NCBI RefSeq assembly: GCF_022447245.1
Contig: NZ_JAKVBC010000017.1
Coordinates: 32,963-96,962 of the forward strand
Length of the DNA: 64,000 nt
Origin: Kordia sp.
GTDB taxonomy: Bacteria > Bacteroidota > Bacteroidia > Flavobacteriales > Flavobacteriaceae
Direction of reading: 5' to 3'
Positions 54,203 to 63,218 of the stretch are shown here, piece by piece. The notes under the pieces are model-generated. The model did no database searches and was not told the origin of the DNA. It saw only the letters and a program-made list of their open reading frames with translations. Every line of letters begins with the position of its first letter. The first letter of the stretch is position 1. A program made the translations under genes and the position numbers.

Positions 54203-55461
54203 TCTTTCATTTCAAAAATAGGCTTGCTTGCGCGAGAATCTGAAATCAAAATGGCATAATCGACAAAATCAGTTGTAGACATTCCTTTTACAGCTTCACT
54301 ATTTGATTTTGATTCTGTCATAATCACGTCAATCAAATCGGGCATATGACCAGAATATGGTGTGTTTTCAGCGTTCAAACGAAATAATGTTTGATCTGAT
54401 ATTTTGGTCTTTTTCAAATTATCAATACCTCTAAAATACTCTTTCTCATAATCACCAATTCCAAAGCCAGCCTCAGTGGTAAAGCCCTCGTATTCGCCTT
54501 GCTCGTCGTACAATTCATCCCAAAGAACTTCACTGTTTGTTAAATAACCAATGACAGCAATCACTTCTTCTTTTGGATAAATTTTATTTTCAATCAAGCG
54601 TGTAAAAAAGTAAGGATATCCTTTTTCACCTTCTCTTGATTTTTCTAGATGCGAAAAGCCCATGCGTAAATATTGTGCTTTATTCTTAAAATCATGACGT
54701 TCACTCAAATCCAAATAATTTTGATAAATCGTAGGTTCGCGCAAACGGCTAAAATCTGTAAACGTTACTTTGATATTTTTTATAATATGATCCCAACTAG
54801 CTTTATCTTTCACGGCTTTCTGATATGTTTCTGACTTGGTTTCTACATCGGCGACAAAACGTTTTAAAACACCTTTCGCATAACTGTTATACCGCGGAGA
54901 ATAATCAGTGGTGTCTAACTTGACCATTTGCTGTAATTCTGTCAATGCTTCCGATTGAATTAGTTTTCTGTCTAACAAATCAATCAAATGTTTTGAAGGA
55001 TATTTGTAGGTTGTCAAAATATCAATACCAACAACTTTCATCTTCTTATTTTTTGGCAATTCATCATTCATTTCTTTTAACCTTTTCCACTTTTTATACA
55101 TAGAAATACTGCGTTCTTGCGGAACATTGGTGCCATAATGAATAATTAGAACTTTCAATAAAATGGTATCTCCAGTTTGTAAAAACTGATCAAAATAATG
55201 TCCAATGCTATAATCAGTTTCTGGTAAATAATAAGAAATCGTTTGTGATCGGTGTAACGATGATAACAAATTCAATTCGGTATCTTCTGTTTTTACACTT
55301 CCATGATATGCACCAAAACCAAGAATTTTAAAACCTTTTTGCGGAAATTGAAATGTTTTTTTGTGTAAATCGTGACGGTTTTTTTGTAAATATTCTTGTT
55401 TGGTTTGACCAATACTAAATATTGAGAATACTAAAGTGAATAAGAAGATGTATGTTTTCAT
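54199..55461 (-). CDS. Secreted erythromycin-esterase-like protein, putative
   Basis: A signal peptide (cut near IGQT) precedes a 400-residue body. FKILGFGAYHGSVKTEDTELN with a helix and YYLPETDYSIGHYFDQFLQTGD resembles the opening of erythromycin-esterase-type folds (GxxxHG...E), and MKVVGIDI gives the following strand. Later helices include RMGFSHLEKSREGEKGYPYF and DFVDYAILISDSRASKP. The family match is by pattern and may be wrong; a TraB-like fold is the other option. Its stop codon overlaps that of the convergent ABC-F gene. Confidence 0.6.
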   Translation of the reverse strand: MKTYIFLFTLVFSIFSIGQTKQEYLQKNRHDLHKKTFQFPQKGFKILGFGAYHGSVKTEDTELNLLSSLHRSQTISYYLPETDYSIGHYFDQFLQTGDTILLKVLIIHYGTNVPQERSISMYKKWKRLKEMNDELPKNKKMKVVGIDILTTYKYPSKHLIDLLDRKLIQSEALTELQQMVKLDTTDYSPRYNSYAKGVLKRFVADVETKSETYQKAVKDKASWDHIIKNIKVTFTDFSRLREPTIYQNYLDLSERHDFKNKAQYLRMGFSHLEKSREGEKGYPYFFTRLIENKIYPKEEVIAVIGYLTNSEVLWDELYDEQGEYEGFTTEAGFGIGDYEKEYFRGIDNLKKTKISDQTLFRLNAENTPYSGHMPDLIDVIMTESKSNSEAVKGMSTTDFVDYAILISDSRASKPIFEMKD

Positions 55462-55628
55462 TTTTTGATTTTTCTTAAGGAATGTAAAAATTGAAATCTG
55501 TTACAGTTTTTACAAAAAAAAAATCAAAAATCGTTATAACGATATAGAAATATGATTCAAGATTGTACATTTTTAAACATATTTTTTCAAAAAAGGATTC
55601 GTCACAAAAAATATGTTATTTTTAGTTT

Positions 55629-56729
55629 ATGAAAATAATGATACCAACCTTACTCATCACTTTTTTACTTTTTATTAACTGCACTACAAACTCTCAAAAC
55701 TCTTATGAATACGGAACACTTCCAAGCAATCTGGAAGCGCATCGCATATCAGATACCTAAGCTATTTGGAAACAAAAATATGTAACTTCCGATGGTTGTT
55801 CAGAAGGCGCAAAACGTATTTTATTTGACGATATGTCACATATAGTAAGTGAAGGAATTGGTTATGGATTGTTAATTTCTGCCATGGTGAAAGATAAAGT
55901 CACTTTTGATGCGTTTCGTAAATATTATAATGCGCATTTAGATGCAAATGGATTGATGAATTGGAAAATTGATGCTACAGGAAAAATGGCTGGAGAAAAC
56001 GCTGCCACGGACGTGGATGTTGATGTAGCTTATAGTTTATTGCTAGCACACAAATTCATTGGAGATGATTCGTATCTGGCGGAAGCCAAAAAAAACGTAG
56101 GATTAATCAAAAAACACATGGTTGAGCCAGAAACGTATGTATTAAAAGCTGGAGACGCGTGTGGCGGAAGTATGACGACAAACCCTTCCTATTTTGCACC
56201 TGCGTATTTTAAAGTGTTTGGTGAAGTAACCAACGACGATTTCTGGAACAAGGTAAGTGACAAATGTTACGATATTTTATTCAAAAGTTGGAATGCAGAA
56301 ACAGGTTTGGTGCCAGATTGGTGTAAAGCGGACGGATCCACGCCAGCAGATAATGTAAGTTGGGCAAAATTCGGTGGAAAAAACTATTACTATGATGCTG
56401 CCAGAACACCGTGGCGAATTGCCAAAGATTACGTTTGGTATGGAGACGAATGCGCCAAAAAATACTGTAAGACAGTCAATGGATTTATCCAAAAATTAGG
56501 AATTTCCAATGTAACGGATGGCTATACCTTAGGCGGGAAAACGTATAGAACTAAAAAAACAAGTGCGTTTGTAGGTTGTTTTGCCGTAGCGACACTTAGT
56601 TCAAACGATCAAGAATTTATTGATGCAGCATACTCTGAAAATATCAACACTTTTAACGATAGCTATTTCTATGATATTCTTCGCTTACTAACACTCCAAA
56701 TGCAACACGGATTATTTGTAAAATATTAA
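55629..56729 (+). pseudogene. GH8-family glycoside hydrolase gene interrupted by an in-frame TAA
   Basis: ATG 55629 gives a lipoprotein or signal start (LLFINCTTNS), then EYGTLPSNLEAHRISDT and TAA at 55758-55760. The same frame continues AIWKQKYVTSDGCSEGA and through the GH8 catalytic region: VSEGIGYGLLISAM (general acid Glu), DVDVDVAYSLLLAHKF (Asp), and KFGGKNYYYDAARTPWRIAKDYVWYGD. It runs to 56729 without other damage. GH8 enzymes cut beta-1,4-glucans, xylan or chitosan. If the TAA is real, only an N-terminally cut product, without a signal, could be made from later starts such as 55833. Confidence 0.7.
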
Positions 56730-56859
56730 TGACTCGCCAACTAGTTTTATATAAAATCAAAAAATGGGAATTACTCTATTGATTTTTAGTGTTTTATATC
56801 TTTAAAAAATCTTGTTTCACAAGACCTTTGTGCTAATATATAACCAAAAAACTAACATT

Positions 56860-57087
56860 ATGGCACGAAAACGAGTTACGCATTATCCAGTATTTCACAA
56901 CATAGGAGGTGAAACGACTGTTGCAGTTTATTATCAAGGAGGTGGCGCAGGTTCTATCAGAAATCTAGGAATAGAAGAAGCTTCGTATGTGATTGATTTA
57001 TTACGAAACGAAAAGCCAATATCGTATGATCATAGTAGAAAACGATTATCTACACTTAACGCTGAACCTGTTGGAGAAAATGAATAG
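56860..57087 (+). CDS. Stand-alone copy of an N-terminal module (75 aa) paired with the transglutaminase-like gene
   Basis: MARKRVTHYPVFHNIGGETT opens a 75-residue protein with VAVYYQGGGAGSIRNLGIEEASYVIDLLRNEKPISYDHSRKRLST and ends AEPVGENE. The same module, with the same M-A-R-K start, NLL/DLLR, SYDHSRKRLST and EPVGE elements, forms the N-terminus of the next gene. D-L-L-R-N-E-K-P-I... / ...EPVGEGE modules occur in many bacterial proteins. Function unknown; it could be a recognition or partner domain. The next gene starts two bases after its stop codon, so the two are one operon. Confidence 0.65.
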   Translation: MARKRVTHYPVFHNIGGETTVAVYYQGGGAGSIRNLGIEEASYVIDLLRNEKPISYDHSRKRLSTLNAEPVGENE

Positions 57088-57089
57088 TA

Positions 57090-58487
57090 ATGGCGCGAAA
57101 AAAGATCAATAAATATGCTGTTTTCCAAAACACATATTGATCAACATCTATAAATGTATATTATGAGTCAGGTGGCGCAGATACTATTACAGATTTATCA
57201 GTAAAAGAAAGTACTTATATCACTAATTTATTGCGTAAAGAAACACCAATGTCTTACGATCACAGCAGAAAAAGACTTTCAACATGGGGTTTTGAACCTG
57301 TTGGGGAAGAAGAAGGAGGATATTTAGAACCAAGATTTACATTAGATCATTGGTTGAACAGACGTAGTTATATTCAAGATTTTATCAATTTTGAATTGCC
57401 AAATGGTGCACTTCATAAGTATCAAAATTGGTCTTCTACAGAAAAGAATGAACTTAAAAACTACTATTTCATTGTATTGCGCAATAGAAATACAGGTGTT
57501 TCTAAAATACCAGCATTAAGCTCTACACCAACAGGAAACAAAAATGCCTCTACAAATATGAGCAGAGTTACAGCTTGGAATTACTACTTGGCTTTTGTAG
57601 CACAATCCTTAGTAATAGAAGCTGATGAGCGAGTCAACTGGTCTGTAAGACGGTTAAATTCAGAAGAAAAAAGATTACTTTTTGATAGTCGTCATTTATT
57701 ACGATGGAACAATAGTATAAATGCATATTATATTCCGTTTGAGTTGGGCTTTGTCTCTCCAGGAGATCCTTTTAAAGTGTATCAATTTCTCGAATCTAAT
57801 GATTTAATAGGAAGTAATCATTTGCAAACAGTGTGTCGTTTGGTAGATTGGTGTCGACAATTAACACATTTTTCTGGTGGTTGGGATGCTGATAGTATAT
57901 TCAATCAATGGCAATACCGTGGATTTCCTCCAATAGAAAAAGTTATCAATGGAACTATAGATATTACAAGACCTGCAGATGGAATTAAAAAACGAACTGG
58001 AGGATGTTGGGGAACTACAGGATTTTTAAGAATGTGTCTACGAACAGTCAATATTCCAGTAAAACTAGAAAGAAAAGCGGGACATGCGCTGGCGAATTTT
58101 ATTTCTGCACAACGTTATATCACGCATGGTGATGATCTTTATAACCAAATGTTTAAAACAGAAACTCAAATTCCAGTGTTTAGATTATTGATAAACCAAG
58201 CTACTTAGAATTCTTGGTTTGGAGCAGGAGCAGATCATGCGAGTGATGTAGGTAGACAAGTACGCGAATTAGCTATAGAATACCTGGCTAATTATATTAT
58301 GAAAGCACATTGTAGAGACAAGGTAGCAAACAAAAGTCACGCAGAAAGTGAAGTTTTTGACACCTCGGGAAGAGATTATTCCGTAGCTCAATTAGAAGCT
58401 AGAAATCTATGGGAACACTTAGAAACTAAAATAAATTCTTTAGGCGGTTGCAACATGCTTCCTAAAAGTTATTTTAGAATAAAATGA
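57090..58487 (+). pseudogene. Transglutaminase-like protein gene with in-frame TGA and TAG
   Basis: ATG 57090 opens MARKKINKYAVFQNTY, TGA at 57138-57140 where the paralogous module has Gly (GGA to TGA fits), then INVYYESGGADTITDLS in the same frame. The module ends FEPVGEEEGGY. The central domain has the papain-like transglutaminase triad: GGCWGTTGFLRMCLRTVNIP (Cys), AGHALANF (His), ITHGDDLY (Asp). A TAG at 58206-58208 follows LINQAT, and the frame continues NSWFGAGADHASDVGRQVRE to 58487. All in one frame, with no indels. A product starting at 57231 or later and ending at 58205 would keep the triad. Confidence 0.7.
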
Positions 58488-58495
58488 ATAAATAA

Positions 58496-58520
58496 AAGTA
58501 CTGGATTCCAGTGCTTTTTT
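58496..58520 (+). terminator. Terminator of the transglutaminase-like operon
   Basis: AGTACTGGA and TTCCAGTGCT form an almost perfect stem with no real loop spacer, followed by TTTTTTT. It lies nine bases after the stop codon. Confidence 0.65.
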
Positions 58521-58612
58521 TGTTGCTGAAAAATCAAATATTAATGATGTTTTTACATGTGTAAAAATAAAAAAAGGAGAATTATCATATTGATTTTGTG
58601 GTGTTTACGTTA

Positions 58613-58642
58613 TTGTCTTCATATGTTTTGATGATAAATTTG
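58613..58642 (+). promoter_or_regulatory. Promoter of the intact RiPP precursor gene
   Basis: TTG (58613-58615), a 19-base spacer and TAAATTTG (58635-58642) match the Bacteroidota consensus TTG-N19-TAnnTTTG. The ATG at 58674 is 31 bases further on. Confidence 0.6.
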
Positions 58643-58673
58643 CGGAAAATATATAATCTAAATAAAACCAACC

Positions 58674-58958
58674 ATGAAAAAAAAGAGTTTGAAATCATTA
58701 GCACTTAACAAAAAATCAATTTCAAAACTGAACCGTTACTACGTATCTGGTGGAGCTGCAAATCAAGGAAACAATGTGACGGCAGATCCAGTAGGGGATG
58801 ATATACCTTCAAGAATCAATTTATGTGGTAAATCTTGGGATGAATCTTGTCAATGGTCTGTAGATTTTTGTCCTAGTATTGATATTCCAACGATAGATAT
58901 TCCAACAATCAATGATAGTTGTTTTTCTTTATGTAGTTATAAATGTAATGATTGGTAA
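58674..58958 (+). CDS. RiPP precursor peptide with LNKK/GG leader (lanthipeptide-like)
   Basis: The 94-residue peptide has the leader MKKKSLKSLALNKKSISKLN and YYVSGG, the Bacteroidota natural-product leader with double-Gly cleavage. The core is ~65 residues, with NLCGKSWDESCQWS and a short duplication SIDIPTIDIPTIND, and ends with DSCFSLCSYKCNDW. Six Cys and many Ser/Thr can support (methyl)lanthionine or disulphide formation. No LanB, LanC, radical-SAM or C39 transporter gene is visible nearby, so the modifying enzymes must be encoded elsewhere. It has its own promoter. The leader is certain, the kind of modification is not. Confidence 0.75.
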   Translation: MKKKSLKSLALNKKSISKLNRYYVSGGAANQGNNVTADPVGDDIPSRINLCGKSWDESCQWSVDFCPSIDIPTIDIPTINDSCFSLCSYKCNDW

Positions 58959-59179
58959 TTAATAAAGTAAAGATACAATGACTATTTAAAATAAAACGAT
59001 ACTTTATAATGGAATAACAGAAGCTAAGATCAAAGTTATTAGCTTTTTATATTGACATCTAAATGATTTTAAGAGTCTTTCAATTGAAGGTTGTATTTGT
59101 AGAATTACGACTATTAATCTATGTGTTTGTAAAGTTATTTGTAGTATTTTGAGGTGATTAATCATGAAAAATGACAAAT

Positions 59180-59406
59180 ATGAAAAAACAACATCTTAAA
59201 AGTTTACAGTTAAACAAACCATTACGGATTTACAACAGATCAATATGGTAACAGGCGGCGGCAAAAATATTGAAGAAAGTATTATTTGTGGTACAATAGG
59301 AATTACATGTTTTTTACTAACAAATCGAGCCGAGACCTGTACTTTATATTCAGGCAAGTGCGTTTCTAATAATAATAAAGTATCTTGTGACTGTAAGGTT
59401 GGATAA
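59180..59406 (+). pseudogene. RiPP precursor with one-base deletion in the leader
   Basis: ATG 59180 reads MKKQHLKSLQLNK and then goes wrong (PLRIYNRSIW, stop). One added A in the AAAC run near 59215 restores LNK-TITDLQQINMVTGGG, a full leader, followed by a core NIEESIICGTIGITCFL, AETCTLYSGKCVS and SCDCKVG ending at TAA 59404-59406. The core has six Cys, spaced differently from the intact copy at 58674. The lesion lies in an A homopolymer, so a sequencing error or slippage remains possible. Confidence 0.65.
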
Positions 59407-59483
59407 AAAATAGAGAGAACTTCGGTTCGCTTTTTTTATGGAATGCAATACTTTTTCTTTCCTGTATTTCGTATCTTTAAAGT

Positions 59484-59579
59484 ATGTTATTTTTTATTTT
59501 ATCACAGGTTGCAGGAATCATATTTGCAGTAATTGCAAATTACTATGACGACAAAGCTATGTATGACGAAAATGGTTAA
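59484..59579 (+). CDS. Tiny putative membrane peptide, 31 aa
   Basis: ATG 59484 opens MLFFILSQVAGIIFAVIANY followed by YDDKAMYDENG. A single hydrophobic helix and acidic tail, preceded by TATCTTTA, a weak -7-like element, make it a possible small gene. The size leaves it doubtful. Confidence 0.3.
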   Translation: MLFFILSQVAGIIFAVIANYYDDKAMYDENG

Positions 59580-59644
59580 TATGCTTTAGGATGAATCAAC
59601 TTCAAAGTTCACAATAAATCATTTAAAATAGACATCAAAAAACT

Positions 59645-59690
59645 AAGGGTATTCCCTGAATTATATGTATTCAGAGAATACCCTTATCAA
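59645..59690 (+). terminator. Long hairpin, probable terminator or processing site
   Basis: AAGGGTATTCCCTGAAT pairs with ATTCAGAGAATACCCTT (one bulge on each side), loop TATATGT. The stem is strong, but the tail is only weakly T-rich. It lies between the tiny peptide and the 156-aa lipoprotein gene. Confidence 0.5.
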
Positions 59691-59744
59691 TTTTCTTGGA
59701 GCTGAATTTAACTTGCAAATATTTAATTTTTAAATGTTTAAGTT

Positions 59745-60215
59745 ATGAAATCTATCCTTTCTACTAAGATTGTTGCACTACTATTATTTGTGAGTTTATG
59801 CAGTTTTAAATGTAAAACAGATGATGTTATAGAAATAAATCCAGAAGATCTTGCAGCTCCTGAAATTACAATTATTACACCCAATGAAAATGCTACTTTT
59901 TACACAGATGGAGGAATGGATTCTCCAGATTATCTCATTCTACAAGCAAATGCTACAGATGCTTCTACGATCATTAGAGGTTCGGTAACTGTAAAAAATA
60001 GCGCAGGAGCAGAAGTGTATTATTATGAAGAAACTGCTGCAACGCAAAACAATGCAACTATTACGACTATTTACACTTCATTTAGAACCTCAGAACCAGG
60101 AACATACTCATTAATATATGAGTTTGAAGATTCCAACGAAAATGTTTCTCAAGTAAGCATAGTGGCTACCTGCATATTTTCAGAAACTGATCCATATAGT
60201 GATGAACCAAGCTAA
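59745..60215 (+). CDS. Secreted Ig-like protein, putative lipoprotein, 156 aa
   Basis: The signal sequence ends near SLCSFKCKTD, where one of the two Cys may be lipidated. After an acidic linker the body has strands APEITIITPNENATFY, GMDSPDYLILQANATDAS, IIRGSVTVKNSAGAEVYYYEE and EPGTYSLIYEFEDSNENVSQVSIVATC, the pattern of one Ig-like domain of ~110 residues of the kind that binds neighbouring proteins or glycans. It lies 12 bases before the LamG protein gene and probably forms one operon with it. Confidence 0.65.
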   Translation: MKSILSTKIVALLLFVSLCSFKCKTDDVIEINPEDLAAPEITIITPNENATFYTDGGMDSPDYLILQANATDASTIIRGSVTVKNSAGAEVYYYEETAATQNNATITTIYTSFRTSEPGTYSLIYEFEDSNENVSQVSIVATCIFSETDPYSDEPS

Positions 60216-60227
60216 AATCTATTAGAT

Positions 60228-61241
60228 ATGAAAAGAATATTACTTATTGTATTGATTACGATTTGTAGTCAACAACATTCGTTTTCTCAATGTGAAACAC
60301 CGCCATCAGGTATGGTAAGTTGGTGGACAGGAGATATGACCACTTTAGATAAAATAGATGACAACCATGCAATACCTTTCAATGGAGTTAGTTATACAAC
60401 AGGCATGGTAGATGAAGCATTGTTTTTTGATGGAATAGATGACATAGCATTAGTTTTTGACAGTCCTGAATTAGATACTACAGGCGATATGACGGTAATG
60501 GCTTGGGTACGAAGAATTGGATATGCCAATCCACATCAAGTGGTGTTTTGTAAAGGAGCAGGCTATATCCCGAATGATGCACCAGCAGTATTTTTGATGC
60601 GCTTTGAATTTGATGTCACAGAATTTATTTTTGAAGATAGCAACGGCGACAATATCATTTTGAATGGTCCTGCTTTTGAAGATTCTTTCTATCATCACTA
60701 TGTGTACGTACGACAAGGGAATACACATACACTTTATGTAGATGGTTTTTTATTTAATCAAAGTACATTTTCCAATCCGCCTGCAAGTTCAACAGGATTA
60801 TCATTTACTATTGGCGCACAATATCACAATCCAACCAGTGGTCCAAATGATTTTGATTTTTATTTCCATGGAGAAGTAGATGAATTGATGTTGTACAACC
60901 GAGCGTTAACCAATACGGAGGTACAAGCCATTTATAATGCTGGAGCAGATGGTGTTTGCAAAGATGCTTTGAGTGTTGCAGAAAATGATTTGGAAATTGA
61001 TTTTAAAGTATATCCAAATCCAGCTTCAAACTATATCCAATTTAAACTTGATGCAAAATATACGGAAATATATAAAAATGTGAAGCTTTCTATTTACGAC
61101 ATAAAAGGTGCTTTTATACAAGAAAAAAACATAGATTTTAATTCGAACATAGCTATTTCAAACTTGCAAAATGGAGTATATCTCTATACACTTCAAGATG
61201 AAAATCAAATTTTAAAATCTGGACAATTAATAAAGAAATAA
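60228..61241 (+). CDS. LamG-domain protein secreted by the type IX system
   Basis: The 337-residue protein has a signal peptide (SQQHSFSQ), then CETPPSGMVSWWTGDMTTLD, a concanavalin-like LamG domain (VDEALFFDGIDDIALVFD, DMTVMAWVRRI, NTHTLYVDGFLFN, GEVDELMLYNRALTNTEVQAIYNAG), and a T9SS type A tail VYPNPASNYIQF, NLQNGVYLYTLQDENQILKSGQLIKK. It is exported by T9SS and probably binds glycans on the surface or outside. It follows the Ig-like protein gene at 12 bases. Confidence 0.85.
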   Translation: MKRILLIVLITICSQQHSFSQCETPPSGMVSWWTGDMTTLDKIDDNHAIPFNGVSYTTGMVDEALFFDGIDDIALVFDSPELDTTGDMTVMAWVRRIGYANPHQVVFCKGAGYIPNDAPAVFLMRFEFDVTEFIFEDSNGDNIILNGPAFEDSFYHHYVYVRQGNTHTLYVDGFLFNQSTFSNPPASSTGLSFTIGAQYHNPTSGPNDFDFYFHGEVDELMLYNRALTNTEVQAIYNAGADGVCKDALSVAENDLEIDFKVYPNPASNYIQFKLDAKYTEIYKNVKLSIYDIKGAFIQEKNIDFNSNIAISNLQNGVYLYTLQDENQILKSGQLIKK

Positions 61242-61301
61242 GTAGCTGTTTTTTTAAAGAATCAATAAGATCGTTAACTTAGAACAAAAATCAGCTTTGT
61301 T

Positions 61302-63218
61302 TTGAAATTATATATAACATTTTTGGTATGTCTCGTTTGTCATGCTTTAACTAGTCAAAATCAGGTAATTGACAGTATGTATAGTGTTGTTAAAAACACT
61401 AAAAATGACACTATTGTAGCAAATACACATTATGAATTGGCTTGGGCTTTAAAATTGAGTGATTTGCAAAAAGCGATGACTCACATGGATACTGCAATGA
61501 CTTCGTATCAGCGGTTGAAAATGCCTAGAAAAATTGCATTAAGTAATTTTCAGTACTCTGTACTTTTTAGAATTTCGGGTGAATATCAAAAAGCGATTCA
61601 TAGCTTAAGTGCCTATCAAGAGTATGTTGAAAAAGTAAATGATACGGTTAACATTCTTTTTGCACACTATGAAAAAGGTGTCATTTACTCTCAAAAAGGT
61701 GATTTAGAAGAAAGTCTAAAGGAGTTTTACAAAGCAAATGCCATTGCTGAAACTGTCCATAATGATAACATGGTTGGAAATACTATAAACAGTATTGGAC
61801 TGGTGTATAACGATCTTGAAAAGTATGATGAAGCTATAAAATCGTTTGAAAAAGCGCTTGCACTTTACAAAAGAATCAATGTTACTGATGAGCAATTGGG
61901 AGATGTGTATAACGGTTTAGGTTCCTCTTATAAGAATAAAGAAAACTATACTGAAGCAAAAGAAAATTATGAAAAAGCGCTAGAAGTATACAAAAGTTCA
62001 AATAGTGAATTTGGTGTCGCGATTGCAAATTTTCATTTAGGTGTGATTGCTATAGAACAAAAACAATTTAAAGAAGCCTTGCCTTTTTTAAACATCGCGT
62101 ATGAAATCCAAAAAAAGAATGATTTTGAATCAGAATTTATTAAAACACTTTCTAGTTTAGGGGAAGCTTATTTTGAATTAGGAGAGTATGAAAAAAGTGA
62201 ACTAATTCTGAATGAAGGGTTGCAATTTGATATAGAAAATAAGTTATCAGCAAAGGATTTATATTTTGAATTGTATCGTACCAATGTAAAACAGAATAAC
62301 ACGAAAGAAGCGCTTAAATTTCACGAAAAATATACTTCATATAAAGACAGTATATACATTCAAGAAAATATTAAATCTATTAATTTACTTCAAGAACAGT
62401 TTGAAACTGCAAAAAAAGAGCGAGAGATTTTTGAACAGAATCTTCAGCTTCAAAAGCAAGGAACACGAATGAATTATCTTATCGGTATTAGTGCTTTTCT
62501 ATTATTAGTTTGTCTCTTATTATGGTTCATATATAGGCAGCGCCAAAAACGAAAGAATCAAGAAATCATTGCATTAAAACGTGAGTATCAAATAAAATCT
62601 TTGGAAGCACTGATTGAAGGAGAAGAAAAAGAACGTTTCCGAATTGCAAAAGAGTTGCATGATGGTGTAAATGGTGACTTATCAACCATAAAATACAAGT
62701 TATCATCCTTGTTAGAGATGAATAATAAGGTCATTAAAGAAGCCATCACTATGATTGATGATTCTTGCAAACAGGTAAGAGCCATTTCTCATAATTTAGT
62801 GCCGCCATCCTTAGAAAATTTTAGTCTGACGGAAGCTATAGAAAACTATTGTACTGATATGGATACTGTGAATACTACAAATATTAATTTTCAAGTCTTA
62901 GGAAATGAACTTTCGTTGCCTCAAAAAGCAGAAATTAATATCTTTAGAATTGTTCAAGAATTAATTACCAATAGCTTAAAACATGCGGAAGCTACAGAAA
63001 TTGATGTACAGATAAGTTTTCAAAACGATTCGTTGCAAGTTACTGTCGAAGATGACGGAAAAGGCTTTGATAAGAACGAAGTTTCAACAAAAGGAATTGG
63101 CTTGAGCAATATTGAATCGAGAATTCAATACTTACATGCATCTGTAGATTTTATTTCTAATGACAGAGGAACTTCGTATACATTTGAAATTGATACTAAA
63201 AAACTAAATGATAACTAA
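61302..63218 (+). CDS. TPR-containing sensor histidine kinase (NarX/HisKA_3 type)
   Basis: A 638-residue two-component sensor. Start is TTG 61302, giving a signal-like N-terminus (LYITFLVCLVCHA); no ATG lies upstream. About 8 TPR units span residues 60-360, then a coiled region, and one transmembrane helix LIGISAFLLLVCLLLWFIY. The kinase part has RIAKELHDGVNGDLS (phospho-His), FRIVQELITNSLKHAEATEI (N box), VEDDGKGFD and GIGLSNIESRI (ATP lid). The periplasmic TPR array is the likely sensor. It overlaps the response regulator by 11 bases, so the two are co-translated. Confidence 0.87.
   Translation: MKLYITFLVCLVCHALTSQNQVIDSMYSVVKNTKNDTIVANTHYELAWALKLSDLQKAMTHMDTAMTSYQRLKMPRKIALSNFQYSVLFRISGEYQKAIHSLSAYQEYVEKVNDTVNILFAHYEKGVIYSQKGDLEESLKEFYKANAIAETVHNDNMVGNTINSIGLVYNDLEKYDEAIKSFEKALALYKRINVTDEQLGDVYNGLGSSYKNKENYTEAKENYEKALEVYKSSNSEFGVAIANFHLGVIAIEQKQFKEALPFLNIAYEIQKKNDFESEFIKTLSSLGEAYFELGEYEKSELILNEGLQFDIENKLSAKDLYFELYRTNVKQNNTKEALKFHEKYTSYKDSIYIQENIKSINLLQEQFETAKKEREIFEQNLQLQKQGTRMNYLIGISAFLLLVCLLLWFIYRQRQKRKNQEIIALKREYQIKSLEALIEGEEKERFRIAKELHDGVNGDLSTIKYKLSSLLEMNNKVIKEAITMIDDSCKQVRAISHNLVPPSLENFSLTEAIENYCTDMDTVNTTNINFQVLGNELSLPQKAEINIFRIVQELITNSLKHAEATEIDVQISFQNDSLQVTVEDDGKGFDKNEVSTKGIGLSNIESRIQYLHASVDFISNDRGTSYTFEIDTKKLNDN

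Noticed and set aside
58960..59160. Further RiPP leader between the two precursor genes
   Set aside because: No LNKK-like leader or GG site occurs in any forward frame of this 200-base gap.
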